Of a stretch of DNA of 64,000 nt, positions 19,917-28,318 are shown piece after piece. Under the pieces are notes generated by a model that ran no database searches, was not told where the DNA came from, and saw only the letters and a program-made list of their open reading frames with translations. The DNA is from a virus. Each line of letters opens with the position of its first letter. Within the stretch, counting starts at the first letter, position 1. The stretch is taken from the IMG/VR virus record IMGVR_UViG_3300027710_000017, positions 29,085-93,084 of that record; one strand, given 5' to 3'. The position numbers and the translations under genes were made by a program.

Positions 19917-20540
19917 TTAGCTTGCTGGGATTGTACGGTCCACGATCTTTCCGTATGACGCTGAGTCATTTGGAAGCAAACGGAACGAAACTTCAAACAT
20001 TGTTGCTTCGTCACGCTTAGCGCCTACAGTAACACTCTCAATAGAAAGTGCACGGTAAGCAACGTAAATACGTTCAATCTGGTCAGATGCTGCACAGTCA
20101 CCAGTTCCTGGGCCGACAGCTACTAGACCACGCTCTACTGGACACTCTCCAATGTCACCTGCGGACAGGTTCATTGTTGGGTTTCCAGCAACAGTAGTTA
20201 GGTCATCATCCTTTGCAGCTAGTGCAAATAGAAGATTCTCTAGTGTAGCTTCAGCAAAAGCAGTATTCAGGTTAACCTGCATACCCTGCTTGTATAGCTT
20301 AGCAACATCTAGAACCTGGTCAACCTGGACTTCTCCGAAGTCAGGCTGGAATACGATCTCAAGACCATTCATTGTGTAACCAACGTTACGGAAGTCAGCA
20401 TCGTCAGACAAGGTTGTCTTGTACGATACGTCGTCTGTATATGCTGGTAGATCACCGTCTGTCAAAAGACCGTTTTCGTAAGTAAATAGAGCAGCTGCAC
20501 CAACAATAATTTGTGAGCTATTACCACGTGTATATGCCAT
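19917..20540 (-). CDS. Major tail tube protein
   Basis: 207 residues. It lies between the connector genes and the tail chaperones, the standard place of the major tail subunit. The sequence is acidic and beta-rich, with a DVSYKTTLSDDADFRNVGYTMNGLEIVFQPDFGEVQVDQ segment resembling actinophage tail tube proteins. It has its own extended -10 promoter, a strong ribosome site (AGAGGTGA) and a terminator-like hairpin immediately after its stop, as expected for a highly expressed gene. Confidence 0.8.
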   Translation of the reverse strand: MAYTRGNSSQIIVGAAALFTYENGLLTDGDLPAYTDDVSYKTTLSDDADFRNVGYTMNGLEIVFQPDFGEVQVDQVLDVAKLYKQGMQVNLNTAFAEATLENLLFALAAKDDDLTTVAGNPTMNLSAGDIGECPVERGLVAVGPGTGDCAASDQIERIYVAYRALSIESVTVGAKRDEATMFEVSFRLLPNDSASYGKIVDRTIPAS

Positions 20541-20595
20541 AATTTTTCACCTCTTTTTCGTTTTATGGATAAGAGGGCTTTGTTTCCTCAAGCTA

Positions 20596-20601
20596 ATTAT
20601 A
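20596..20601 (-). promoter_or_regulatory. Extended -10 of tail tube gene
   Basis: TGC-TATAAT with a ~55-base leader and AGAGGTGA site. Confidence 0.5.
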
Positions 20602-20609
20602 GCACCCTT

Positions 20610-21185
20610 TTATAGATTGGTAGTATTGTAGGAGACGTTTCCCTGAGAATATCCCTTGGTGTGATAGCAATAATCTATGATAATCTTGTTTCCAGCATAG
20701 GTCCTGGCAGTACCAAAGTCAATAATATCCCTGGTTTCCTCTAGTTGATAGATTTTGATGTCGTGAAAATATACTGGTAAAAACTCACCTTTATAAAGCT
20801 TGGTTACTGGGTTATAATTTGGACTATTTACGATCCAAGCATTAAGATCTTCTGCTGATTCATCGCCACGATCTAGAAGATCCTGAACAACCTGGGTTGC
20901 AAAAACAAGTGCCTCAGAGTCGCTATGCATCTTATAGAAGTAGTAAAGTAGCTGCTCATCCTTAATGTGTGGGAAGGCACGCCTTCTCATCTTAAACATT
21001 CTGTCATATACCGCAAAAACATCAGCCGATGCGTCTGGGAAATTCTCAGTTAGTGCCTGAAGGTCTGTTGGGGCTGTAGGGAAAAACCTCATTATACTAC
21101 CATTAAATCTTTCTGGACCCAAAATTTCTGGGATCTTTTCCGAGAGATAGTCATTAATAAATATTGGTGGGTAAGAGTATGCCAT
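20610..21185 (-). CDS. Head-tail joining / tail terminator candidate, 191 residues
   Basis: Not recognised by sequence. Its mixed alpha/beta sequence includes IKIYQLEETRDIIDFGTART and it lies just before the tail tube gene in a TAATG-coupled connector operon. In siphoviruses this slot usually holds the tail terminator, so that role is suggested by order only. Confidence 0.6.
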   Translation of the reverse strand: MAYSYPPIFINDYLSEKIPEILGPERFNGSIMRFFPTAPTDLQALTENFPDASADVFAVYDRMFKMRRRAFPHIKDEQLLYYFYKMHSDSEALVFATQVVQDLLDRGDESAEDLNAWIVNSPNYNPVTKLYKGEFLPVYFHDIKIYQLEETRDIIDFGTARTYAGNKIIIDYCYHTKGYSQGNVSYNTTNL

Positions 21186-21853
21186 TATAAGACACCCGCC
21201 TTTCTAATCCAATTAAGCCCAACAGCAATGCCACGAGATCTACCGCCACGCTTAGCAGAGCTAAAATTAGTTTTAAAATCAACTGGGTTGCGAAGATAGT
21301 TTGCTATACCAGTTGACTCTAGAAAAGACTGCCTAAAGTATCTAGAGAAAAATGAATCAAACACTCTTTCATATTCTCCCTGTACCATACCACCTGGATT
21401 ATCTACTGTAACTGGAGCAGATGTAAAAACCTCTTCGCCATCATCCTCAAACGCAAGCACCTTTTGTTTAGGAACTATTGTTACTGGTATGCCATTCTCC
21501 ATTATTTCTGCCTTGTTGTAAAATGGAACAGTAGATCCATCTTTTATAGCTCTCGACTGCTTAAACTTAGAATTGAAAGAAAGGCCATTTCCTTTGACTG
21601 TATAAGTTAGATTAAATAATCTTGCATCTGGGGAACCCGTCTGGTTCCATTCGTATACGTGGTGTAGCAACTGAGGGTTTACCCTAGCGTTCGAATCTAT
21701 ATATTGCTTTAATGCTACCAAGGATGTTTCTCCAAATGATTTTAAAAAAGATGGTAGGCCTCTTTTTACACCATCTAAAAACCCAAAAGTATAGTCAACC
21801 ATATTATCCATATCACGCATAAACTTTTTATTATTAACTTTTAGCCTAATCAT
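21185..21853 (-). CDS. HK97 gp10-like head-tail connector candidate, 222 residues
   Basis: Basic protein with an N-terminal helix (KKFMRDMDNMVDYTFGFLDGVKRGLPSFLKSFGETSLVALKQYID) resembling the HK97-gp10-like or minor capsid/tail-completion family. The extended middle and C-terminus (GRSRGIAVGLNWIRK) are Arg-rich. It is translationally coupled on both sides to connector genes. The family call is moderate; a role in the head-tail joint is consistent with the order. Confidence 0.6.
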   Translation of the reverse strand: MIRLKVNNKKFMRDMDNMVDYTFGFLDGVKRGLPSFLKSFGETSLVALKQYIDSNARVNPQLLHHVYEWNQTGSPDARLFNLTYTVKGNGLSFNSKFKQSRAIKDGSTVPFYNKAEIMENGIPVTIVPKQKVLAFEDDGEEVFTSAPVTVDNPGGMVQGEYERVFDSFFSRYFRQSFLESTGIANYLRNPVDFKTNFSSAKRGGRSRGIAVGLNWIRKAGVL

Positions 21854-22302
21854 TATACGTCAGCCCCCTGGTTTTCTGACCTACGAATAATAATCTTATA
21901 ATATTCAGCATTTCCAAAAGGACCAACGAATGGCTGGTTTGTTGCCACTTCAAAAATAGTAGACTTTCCCTTTCTTGGTCCAGCTGTTTCTGTGTATAAA
22001 GGGTTGCAGTTCTTGTCACGGATATTTGTGATAATTACATTTGTAATTGCATTCTCAGACTTCCTGCTTGATATTCTTATGTCTTCTCTGGCTCTTCCAA
22101 TTAGAACATTGTCCTGAGTTATATCAACGTTTGGCTTAATTTCTTCTTTCCATGCTGTACCAGCAGTATTAAAATTACAGGCAATAGTCCTGTCTAGGAT
22201 CCAACTTTTCTTAACATTTCCTAAAGCTGTCTGCTCAACTATTGGGTAAAAAATGTCTGCTTCCATGGGAAACATGAAGTCTGTCTTGTCTCCGCATGCC
22301 AT
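21853..22302 (-). CDS. Head closure / connector candidate, 149 residues
   Basis: Small beta-rich protein (DVNITQ-like strands, ICI-type core, KSTIFEVATNQPFVGPFGNAEYYKIIIRR) between the adaptor-like and gp10-like genes. In siphoviruses the head-closure (stopper) protein has this size and place. Start and stop overlap neighbours (TAATG). No motif is decisive. Confidence 0.6.
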   Translation of the reverse strand: MACGDKTDFMFPMEADIFYPIVEQTALGNVKKSWILDRTIACNFNTAGTAWKEEIKPNVDITQDNVLIGRAREDIRISSRKSENAITNVIITNIRDKNCNPLYTETAGPRKGKSTIFEVATNQPFVGPFGNAEYYKIIIRRSENQGADV

Positions 22303-23180
22303 TAAAAAACTCCTAATGACTTAATGGGCCTGTGATACTTAGAAAGTATCTTGTCCACTAAAATGTTCCCCGTTCCATCAAAAACGCCTGCATCAAATTT
22401 GATCTTAAACTGATCTGTGCTATAGTCAGAAATGTATCTCTTGTAATAGTCTAATTTTCCACAATCAATGTCTTCTACTAGAAGCTCCGTTGCTCTTACA
22501 ATGTCTGATGGAATTTTTGCATAACCAAATTCAGCAATAATGGTATAGTCAAATCCTTTGGGGAAGCCCCTAAAGGAAAAATTAAGATCTAGCATGTCGG
22601 AGCCACCAGCTGGAAGGATGTTCGGGGCAGACTCATTTCTATTAATAATTTCAGTAGTGGACTCTTGGACTCCAAGCCTACTCTTATCTATCTCGTACTT
22701 AACGGTATAGATATCTGGATTCGAGGAATCAAACACCAAGATATTATTTTCATATAGCTTCAAAAGCTTTTTTACGTCATCCCAGATTGGCAAAAGATCG
22801 GCACCGAGACCGACTGTGGAATAAGACTTTTTCCTATAGTAAAACCCATCTGAGACTACAGAATCAATGATTGCTCTGGCTAGCTCTTCATTTTTTGCAT
22901 ACTTCTCTATCTCGGTAGCTGTCTCGCCTTTTGTGTTTGGGTCGACATACGGCCTAACGACTTCAACAATGTATTCTTCGTCGTCGATATTAATTGTGTA
23001 AGTGTTGTCATATCTTGATGGCAAGGACAGAGTTACATTTGAAGATGAGTTTGATGTTGCAGTTCCAGAAATAGTTGAGGAGTCCGCCATATCCAAAATG
23101 GTGTATTCGTAGCTAGTTCCAGTTGAACTAACAGAAATTGTGACATCTGTATTATATGGCGGAACTCTCAAAATTTGCAT
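22302..23180 (-). CDS. Head-tail adaptor-like protein with N-terminal beta domain, 292 residues
   Basis: The N-terminal ~70 residues look like an Ig/beta-sandwich (NVTLSLPSRYDNTYTINIDDEEYIVEVVRP). The C-terminal part is helical near ATEIEKYAKNEELARAIIDSV and carries SDIVRATELLVEDIDCGKLDYYKRYISDYS, a pattern like gp6-type head-tail adaptors. It sits between the small capsid-associated protein and the closure candidate. The two-part architecture suggests a connector with a surface domain, an inference. Confidence 0.6.
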   Translation of the reverse strand: MQILRVPPYNTDVTISVSSTGTSYEYTILDMADSSTISGTATSNSSSNVTLSLPSRYDNTYTINIDDEEYIVEVVRPYVDPNTKGETATEIEKYAKNEELARAIIDSVVSDGFYYRKKSYSTVGLGADLLPIWDDVKKLLKLYENNILVFDSSNPDIYTVKYEIDKSRLGVQESTTEIINRNESAPNILPAGGSDMLDLNFSFRGFPKGFDYTIIAEFGYAKIPSDIVRATELLVEDIDCGKLDYYKRYISDYSTDQFKIKFDAGVFDGTGNILVDKILSKYHRPIKSLGVF

Positions 23181-23639
23181 TTACTTGCCAAACTCCCTTG
23201 CAACCTCTTCTGGAGTTGCTGTTCTAACATGGCTACGAGATAGCCAAGATTCAGCCTGTTCTGGTGTAACAAGATTATAGCCCTTATAAACTTTTCCGAC
23301 TGAGCTCCAGGTTACATTTTTTGTTGAATAGATTGCAACCTTTTCAACCTTTGGCTTGGTATTTACAGGCTCAGCCTTTGGCTTTCTTGCAACCTTGCCT
23401 GTTCCAATTACTCCGTTAGCAACAGAGGTAATTCCAGCAACGGTGCCATCCCCCAAAGAAGTGCTCTGCTTTTCATTGGTAATAACATTATCTGTATTTG
23501 GCTTAACTTCTACAGCCTGCTTGACTTCAACCTTTTCGGAAAGGTCTTCTTTAACTTCAGGCTTTTCTTCTAGAACTAGCTCATCTTCAGTTTCTAAAAT
23601 TTCAGAAGCAAGCTCTTCGCTGTTATTTTCTTCGGACAT
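23181..23639 (-). CDS. Small capsid-operon protein, 152 residues
   Basis: Very acidic, Glu/Val/Lys-rich N-terminus of low complexity (~100 residues), then a conserved-looking C-terminal domain (NVTWSSVGKVYKGYNLVTPEQAESWLSRSHVRTATPEEVAREFG). That domain resembles short proteins often found just after actinophage major capsid genes; their function is unknown. It has its own TATAAT, an AAGGAG ribosome site and a preceding terminator, so its dose can be set apart from the capsid gene. Confidence 0.65.
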   Translation of the reverse strand: MSEENNSEELASEILETEDELVLEEKPEVKEDLSEKVEVKQAVEVKPNTDNVITNEKQSTSLGDGTVAGITSVANGVIGTGKVARKPKAEPVNTKPKVEKVAIYSTKNVTWSSVGKVYKGYNLVTPEQAESWLSRSHVRTATPEEVAREFGK

Positions 23640-23661
23640 AGTGTCTCCTTCTATTTATTTA

Positions 23662-23667
23662 ATTATA
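23662..23667 (-). promoter_or_regulatory. Extended -10 after capsid terminator
   Basis: TGA-TATAAT upstream of the 152-residue gene. Confidence 0.5.
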
Positions 23668-23684
23668 TCAGATTAATGAATAAA

Positions 23685-23711
23685 GGGGCAGGAGCTAGAT
23701 GCCCCTGCCCC
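23685..23711 (-). terminator. Terminator after major capsid gene
   Basis: Minus strand GGGGCAGG ... CCTGCCCC, 11-base loop, then TTTATT. Confidence 0.7.
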
Positions 23712-23730
23712 CTCAATTTGTTTCTATGGT

Positions 23731-24861
23731 TTAGCTGTCAGCAGCTGCGTCAGCGAACGCAATTGCGTCCTCTTCTTCCCACTGTACACCAAAGCGAATG
23801 AACACAGTGTATTCAATTGTGTCCTTCTTTGGCTGGTACTGACGGTTAACTGTGATGTCCCTCTGGAATCCCCACACACGGTTCTGTGGGAATGTAAGGT
23901 CTACGTAACCATCTGGGTAGTAAGGAACTTCCTGAACGTCAATTCCTAGAACACGGGTAGTGCGAGCACCACCAAATGTCTGACCCTGTCCATCTAGGTA
24001 AGCCTGGGTGTTAGCCGCAGTGTTACCGTTCTTTCCAAGAGCCTCAGCAATTGCGTCAGATAGTGTTCCGTTGTTCTTTACGATACCCTGGAACGCATCG
24101 GTACCTGCATAGAACTTCAAGTTAGACTTGATTGCACGGTACTTACGTGGCAGAGCTAGAACAATCTGCTGCATAACCTCTGGAGTCCATGCATTGTCTG
24201 CTACTGTTACCAGCGCTTCGTGTGCATCTCCGTTAGTCTTTACCTTGTTGACAAAACCGTTCATGATTGAAAGGAATGGGTCTGAACCCGCTCCTGTACC
24301 ATTAATGGCTAGGTCTTCGATGTCATTGGCAAAGGCATTTGTCATTAGACGGACCAAGTGATCCTCTAGTGCAGCCCCCTCAATACCATCTTCGAGAGCT
24401 TCCGCTGAGACTTCCCAGTCTAGGCGGATCTTCTTTGTTGTTAGTTCTACCTTTGAGAACTGAGCGCCAGCGTTTGTGTAGTCACCTACAGCCTGAGCTG
24501 CGGCACGAATTACACGCTCACCAACGTTAACCTTTTCAAGTTCCATGGTGTTGGCTCGCATAGTTACACGACGACCATCCTTGGCGAGTACAGTTGCATC
24601 CCATACGTAGTCAATAAAACGACGTGCCTGTTCAGGGCGTAGAATACCACTGCCTGCATCACCCGAAGGATTTACAGCGTTTGGTCCAGTAGTTAGACCA
24701 TATTCAGCGTTTGGGATGTTACCCAGTGTGTTAGCACCTGGATCTGTTACTCCACCAATACCACCAGATGCAAACGCACCCTGACCTTGGAAAGTACCAG
24801 AGGCTGTGCCACCTAGTTCACCAGTTTCTCCTGGCTGATTCTTAATAATCTCTTCCGACAT
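23731..24861 (-). CDS. Major capsid protein (HK97-fold)
   Basis: 376 residues from ATG at 24861. This start is chosen because AGGAGGTGA lies just upstream and because a longer reading would overlap the previous gene. Gly-rich N-terminus, then HK97-fold-like features: EVSAEALEDGIEGAALEDHLVRLMTNAFANDIEDLAINGTG, PRKYRAIKSNLKFYAGTDAF, and a C-terminal strand IEYTVFIRFGVQWEEEDAIAF. It directly follows the protease/scaffold gene and is followed by a strong hairpin terminator. It assembles the icosahedral shell. Confidence 0.88.
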   Translation of the reverse strand: MSEEIIKNQPGETGELGGTASGTFQGQGAFASGGIGGVTDPGANTLGNIPNAEYGLTTGPNAVNPSGDAGSGILRPEQARRFIDYVWDATVLAKDGRRVTMRANTMELEKVNVGERVIRAAAQAVGDYTNAGAQFSKVELTTKKIRLDWEVSAEALEDGIEGAALEDHLVRLMTNAFANDIEDLAINGTGAGSDPFLSIMNGFVNKVKTNGDAHEALVTVADNAWTPEVMQQIVLALPRKYRAIKSNLKFYAGTDAFQGIVKNNGTLSDAIAEALGKNGNTAANTQAYLDGQGQTFGGARTTRVLGIDVQEVPYYPDGYVDLTFPQNRVWGFQRDITVNRQYQPKKDTIEYTVFIRFGVQWEEEDAIAFADAAADS

Positions 24862-24886
24862 ATTGTCACCTCCTAAGTGATTTTGT

Positions 24887-26230
24887 TTATTTGAATAAAT
24901 CGGCAGTTTTGAGGAAACGTCCGCCCCATAGGGATTTCTCAACCTTTTCTGGTTGAAACTGTACGATCTCGCCTAGATCGCCAGACTTACGAAAAGCAGT
25001 ATCTGCCTCAACGGCGTCAACTCGCTTTCCAAAATTGTCAAACTCTGATGCTGCCTGCGCAAGTTCACCCTTTACGGATGAAAGCTCGCCCTTGACAAGA
25101 CCAAGAGATTTGTTTAGTTCCGAAACCTGTTCGTGCAAAGACTTTACAGTTTCGGCTAGATCGCTAAAGGCTGATGTTAGAGTACTCTGGATTTCAGTAA
25201 CTGCATTAGCAATTACTTCTTCCGACTTAGATACCTCATCGACTTCTGGTGCAGATTCAGACTTCATTTCGTCCTCAGACTTCATCTCGTCTTCATCCAT
25301 ATCAGCGGACTTGACTTCTTCTTCATCCATAGATTTCTCTTCAGATTTGGTCTCGTCGTTGTCCATAGACTTTTCTACTGCATCTTCAGTTGTGGCATCT
25401 GCCTCTGGAGCGACCTGTGCTTCTTCAACTACCTCGTCGTTTTTTACGACATCTTCAGTTGTTTCATTCATAGGATTTCCCTCCCTGTTAATCTTAGAAG
25501 TATTAATGCCTTTAGCACTATCAACTAAGAACTTTATCATTTCTGTTTTTTCGCTGTCGTTTTTTTCAACGAAACCTATGTTCTTCATTGCAGATCCATC
25601 TATTGGACTCTCTTCAGACTCTTCAGATGAAACCTTTACGATTCCGTTCGACACGTCCCAAAAAACATTTTCAAATTCTACGTCAAGGTTCTCTCCCTTG
25701 ATCATGTCTACTCCGTCTACCTTTTCAATAGAAAGGATATTAGCAAACTGGTTGGCTGGATTGTCTACAAGAGAAAGCTCTACAAGATCGTAGTCTTTGA
25801 TGATTCTGATTGATTTATCTATTGACTCATCGTATCCGTCATCCCACTTATTCATCTTGCCACCGATTGAAAATCCAGAAAGAGTTCCGTCCAAAACCTT
25901 TTCCCAAGTATTTTGTGCACCCTTAGAAATATACGCAGAAACAAAAACTCCAGAATAGAATTTTTTGGTGTCTGCATCGAAGAACTTCTCTTCTTTAAAA
26001 TTAACCATTTTGCCAACAGATAGTGGCTGGTGCATCTCACGGATATTTCCACGGAATTTCTTAAAAGCCTTTACACTAGCTTCTGTAGTAACTATGTCTG
26101 CCTGCTTGTCAACATTGTCAAGTGTGGCAAATCCTGAAACGATCCTTCGTTCCTGGTCAACCTTACTAAATGGCATAGACAGTCTTACACTGTCGCCATC
26201 CATATCCCATTGCGCTTTTGACATAGTCAT
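24887..26230 (-). CDS. Prohead protease fused to scaffold-like domain
   Basis: 447 residues from ATG at 26230 (upstream TTG is possible). The N-terminal ~170 residues match the XkdF/U35-type prohead protease: RRIVSGFATLDNVDKQADIV, REMHQP with a candidate catalytic His, and LSGFSIGG with a candidate catalytic Ser. Next come an acidic low-complexity linker (runs of EE, KS and DE near 265-350) and a coiled coil near 360-430, as in scaffolding proteins. Protease and scaffold in one chain would let the enzyme act on its own scaffold during maturation. Placement between portal and capsid is typical. Confidence 0.82.
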   Translation of the reverse strand: MTMSKAQWDMDGDSVRLSMPFSKVDQERRIVSGFATLDNVDKQADIVTTEASVKAFKKFRGNIREMHQPLSVGKMVNFKEEKFFDADTKKFYSGVFVSAYISKGAQNTWEKVLDGTLSGFSIGGKMNKWDDGYDESIDKSIRIIKDYDLVELSLVDNPANQFANILSIEKVDGVDMIKGENLDVEFENVFWDVSNGIVKVSSEESEESPIDGSAMKNIGFVEKNDSEKTEMIKFLVDSAKGINTSKINREGNPMNETTEDVVKNDEVVEEAQVAPEADATTEDAVEKSMDNDETKSEEKSMDEEEVKSADMDEDEMKSEDEMKSESAPEVDEVSKSEEVIANAVTEIQSTLTSAFSDLAETVKSLHEQVSELNKSLGLVKGELSSVKGELAQAASEFDNFGKRVDAVEADTAFRKSGDLGEIVQFQPEKVEKSLWGGRFLKTADLFK

Positions 26231-26287
26231 TCTATTCCAATTATATCGCTTTTTTATCAAATTGTTATATTTTATAGATAAAGGACC

Positions 26288-26293
26288 ATTATA
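26288..26293 (-). promoter_or_regulatory. Extended -10 of protease/capsid operon
   Basis: TGA-TATAAT between the portal stop and the protease start. Confidence 0.5.
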
Positions 26294-26300
26294 TCAGATT

Positions 26301-27929
26301 TTATTCTGAAGAGCGGCCCTCTCCTTGAGCATTTCTACCTGATATGGTAGCCGTGCTGTCGGATTGGTTATTTGTTCTCTCGGCGTCCCTCTGGCGGTTA
26401 CCAGCCAAGTTTGCCCTAGAGTCTGCAGTCTGTCTGGCAGACATCTCAAAAGGATCGTCTCCGTCTGGCCTTTGAGGCAAACCAAGAACCTCTCTAGCTT
26501 CGTTCGGAACCATAATCTGAGTCTTAACATAACGCTCTAGAATCTGAGACTGGGCTATTTCGTCTGTCAAAGTTAGCTCGTTAAACTTTAATTCTAGAAC
26601 ATCCGTTTTTTCTTTTACTATTCTATTAATAAGCTTTTCGACAGTTCTTTGTAAAGGTCTTGCTACCTGCTCTTTGAATGTGCGATCTTGAGAAAGAGCA
26701 GCAGCTATGTTAGATGCATCGGATCCACCTATCTTAGATAGTGGCACCTGATGTGCAACAAGGATGTCGTCACGGTTTCTTAGTCTATAGTCATTAAAGG
26801 ATGCCTCTTGAACATTGTTTTCGACTGGCTTCATCTCAAACTCTACCTTGTTTTGGTCAGTGTCACCTGGCAATGGGATGTAGAGGGTTCTGTGAGACTG
26901 CCCTTTAAGATTAGTCTGCATAAATCTAAATAGCTTGTCCTCTGCCTCAGAAGAAAGCTTGGCACCCTTTAGGGTAAAGATATATCTAGGAACAGCCTTA
27001 TTGCTGAAGTAATCGATATTGTACTGAGACGCAAGCTGGTCTCCATGCAAAGAAGAAACTGCAGACATAATGTCTGGAATTCCGTAGTATGTGTTTAATG
27101 GAGAGTACTGCTTGAAGTGGATGATCTCATTTGGTCTTGGATCTTCTGTAATTGGGTTAGCATTGGTTGCTTCAAAGTTTCTAAAGTAAACAACCTTATT
27201 TCCTATAATCTGAACAAAGCCATCCTTTAGTCTACGGACACGCATTGTAGTTGCTGGAATGTGTCCGATGTACCCGATTTCCCCACGGGTAGTTCTTCCA
27301 ATTTCAAGATAGCCATTTCCAGTAGATTCATAATCGGTGAGAACCTTCATCATAATATTTGTAAAAGCTTCTTCGTCATTAAGATTTTCTATCCAGTCAC
27401 GCATCTCCATCTTTATTCTTTCGATGCGCTTTCTTGCCTTTTCTCTTGCAGAGTCATTTTCGTTAGACTCTAACAGCATCAGAGTTCTGTCAGATACGTG
27501 AAAGTCATAGCCGAGGCCTACAGTATTCTGCACCTTTGCATCAATTGCCGCATGGTTGGCAAAAGAGGTGTCGTAAAAGTTTGCTAGCTCATATAGATTC
27601 CATGGAGGGGTAATTACGTCAAACATGCCGTAACCATTACGATAGACAGTTCCTGGATTTATCTCTTTCGAGGTAGCTCCATTTACTCCAGAATTAATAG
27701 CTAGGGCACTGTCCAAATAAACAGGACTAGACGTATCTAGACTTTTAGGAACCTGAGTTTCGTATGCCTTAGACATTCTATCTGTTCTACGCTTAAAGTT
27801 TTTTTCTAAGCCAGTTAACCCTTTAAGTTCATTCCAGGCTTTATCAAATGGGTCTTTCGACTTAAACTCATTCTCAACATCGCCAGTCTCTGGAAGTCCA
27901 AGATCTCTAATGTAGTGTTCTTCTGACAT
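26301..27929 (-). CDS. Portal protein (PBSX-type)
   Basis: 542 residues. Forms the dodecameric DNA gate at one capsid vertex. It has the portal-family hallmarks NHAAIDAKVQNTVGLGYDF, a LEIGRTTRGEIGYIGHIPATTMR core, a HFKQYSPLNTYYGIPDIMSA motif and a long C-terminal helix with SNIAAALSQDRTFKEQVARPLQR. The C-terminal tail is polar and disordered. The gene is followed by the protease and capsid genes, as in PBSX-like modules, and coupled by TAATG to the gene before it. Confidence 0.88.
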   Translation of the reverse strand: MSEEHYIRDLGLPETGDVENEFKSKDPFDKAWNELKGLTGLEKNFKRRTDRMSKAYETQVPKSLDTSSPVYLDSALAINSGVNGATSKEINPGTVYRNGYGMFDVITPPWNLYELANFYDTSFANHAAIDAKVQNTVGLGYDFHVSDRTLMLLESNENDSAREKARKRIERIKMEMRDWIENLNDEEAFTNIMMKVLTDYESTGNGYLEIGRTTRGEIGYIGHIPATTMRVRRLKDGFVQIIGNKVVYFRNFEATNANPITEDPRPNEIIHFKQYSPLNTYYGIPDIMSAVSSLHGDQLASQYNIDYFSNKAVPRYIFTLKGAKLSSEAEDKLFRFMQTNLKGQSHRTLYIPLPGDTDQNKVEFEMKPVENNVQEASFNDYRLRNRDDILVAHQVPLSKIGGSDASNIAAALSQDRTFKEQVARPLQRTVEKLINRIVKEKTDVLELKFNELTLTDEIAQSQILERYVKTQIMVPNEAREVLGLPQRPDGDDPFEMSARQTADSRANLAGNRQRDAERTNNQSDSTATISGRNAQGEGRSSE

Positions 27930-28300
27930 TACTCTTCATCTCCATAAAGCTCTAAAGTCTTCTTGGCAGCAATAACGGCACCAAGGTCATTCATGGATGG
28001 GATAAGCCCCTGCTTCATCCTGTCCATTTGCTCAGAGTATTCCTCATCGCTGATTCTGGCAGTTCCTGGGAAAAATATTGGAGTTCCGTCTGGCTCACCG
28101 TGGTAAGTAGCAGCTTGCTTTAGTTTGGCGATCTGATTTTCGTCACCCTTATTTGCTGGAACGTTTAGAACGTTACCGTTACCGTCGGTAAACCACTTTC
28201 CATTAGACTTTTTCCAGACGTAAACGCCCCACGCATACCCAGTTGGCTCTACCAGTGTTAGCTTTGCTTTACCAAGAGCCTCTGCAAATTTATCTTCCAT
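27929..28300 (-). CDS. Hypothetical 123-residue protein before portal
   Basis: Unknown function. ATG at 28300 is chosen over the ATG two codons upstream because the -10 TATACT ends 7 bases before it, giving a leaderless mRNA like other genes here. The sequence begins MEDKFAEALGKAKLTLVEPTGYAWGVYVWK and has a C-terminal helical part. It is coupled to the portal gene (TAATG), which suggests a packaging- or head-related role. Confidence 0.65.
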   Translation of the reverse strand: MEDKFAEALGKAKLTLVEPTGYAWGVYVWKKSNGKWFTDGNGNVLNVPANKGDENQIAKLKQAATYHGEPDGTPIFFPGTARISDEEYSEQMDRMKQGLIPSMNDLGAVIAAKKTLELYGDEE

Positions 28301-28307
28301 AACCATA

Positions 28308-28313
28308 AGTATA
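28308..28313 (-). promoter_or_regulatory. Extended -10, leaderless (pre-portal gene)
   Basis: TGG-TATACT, then 7 bases to ATG. Confidence 0.55.
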
Positions 28314-28318
28314 CCACA

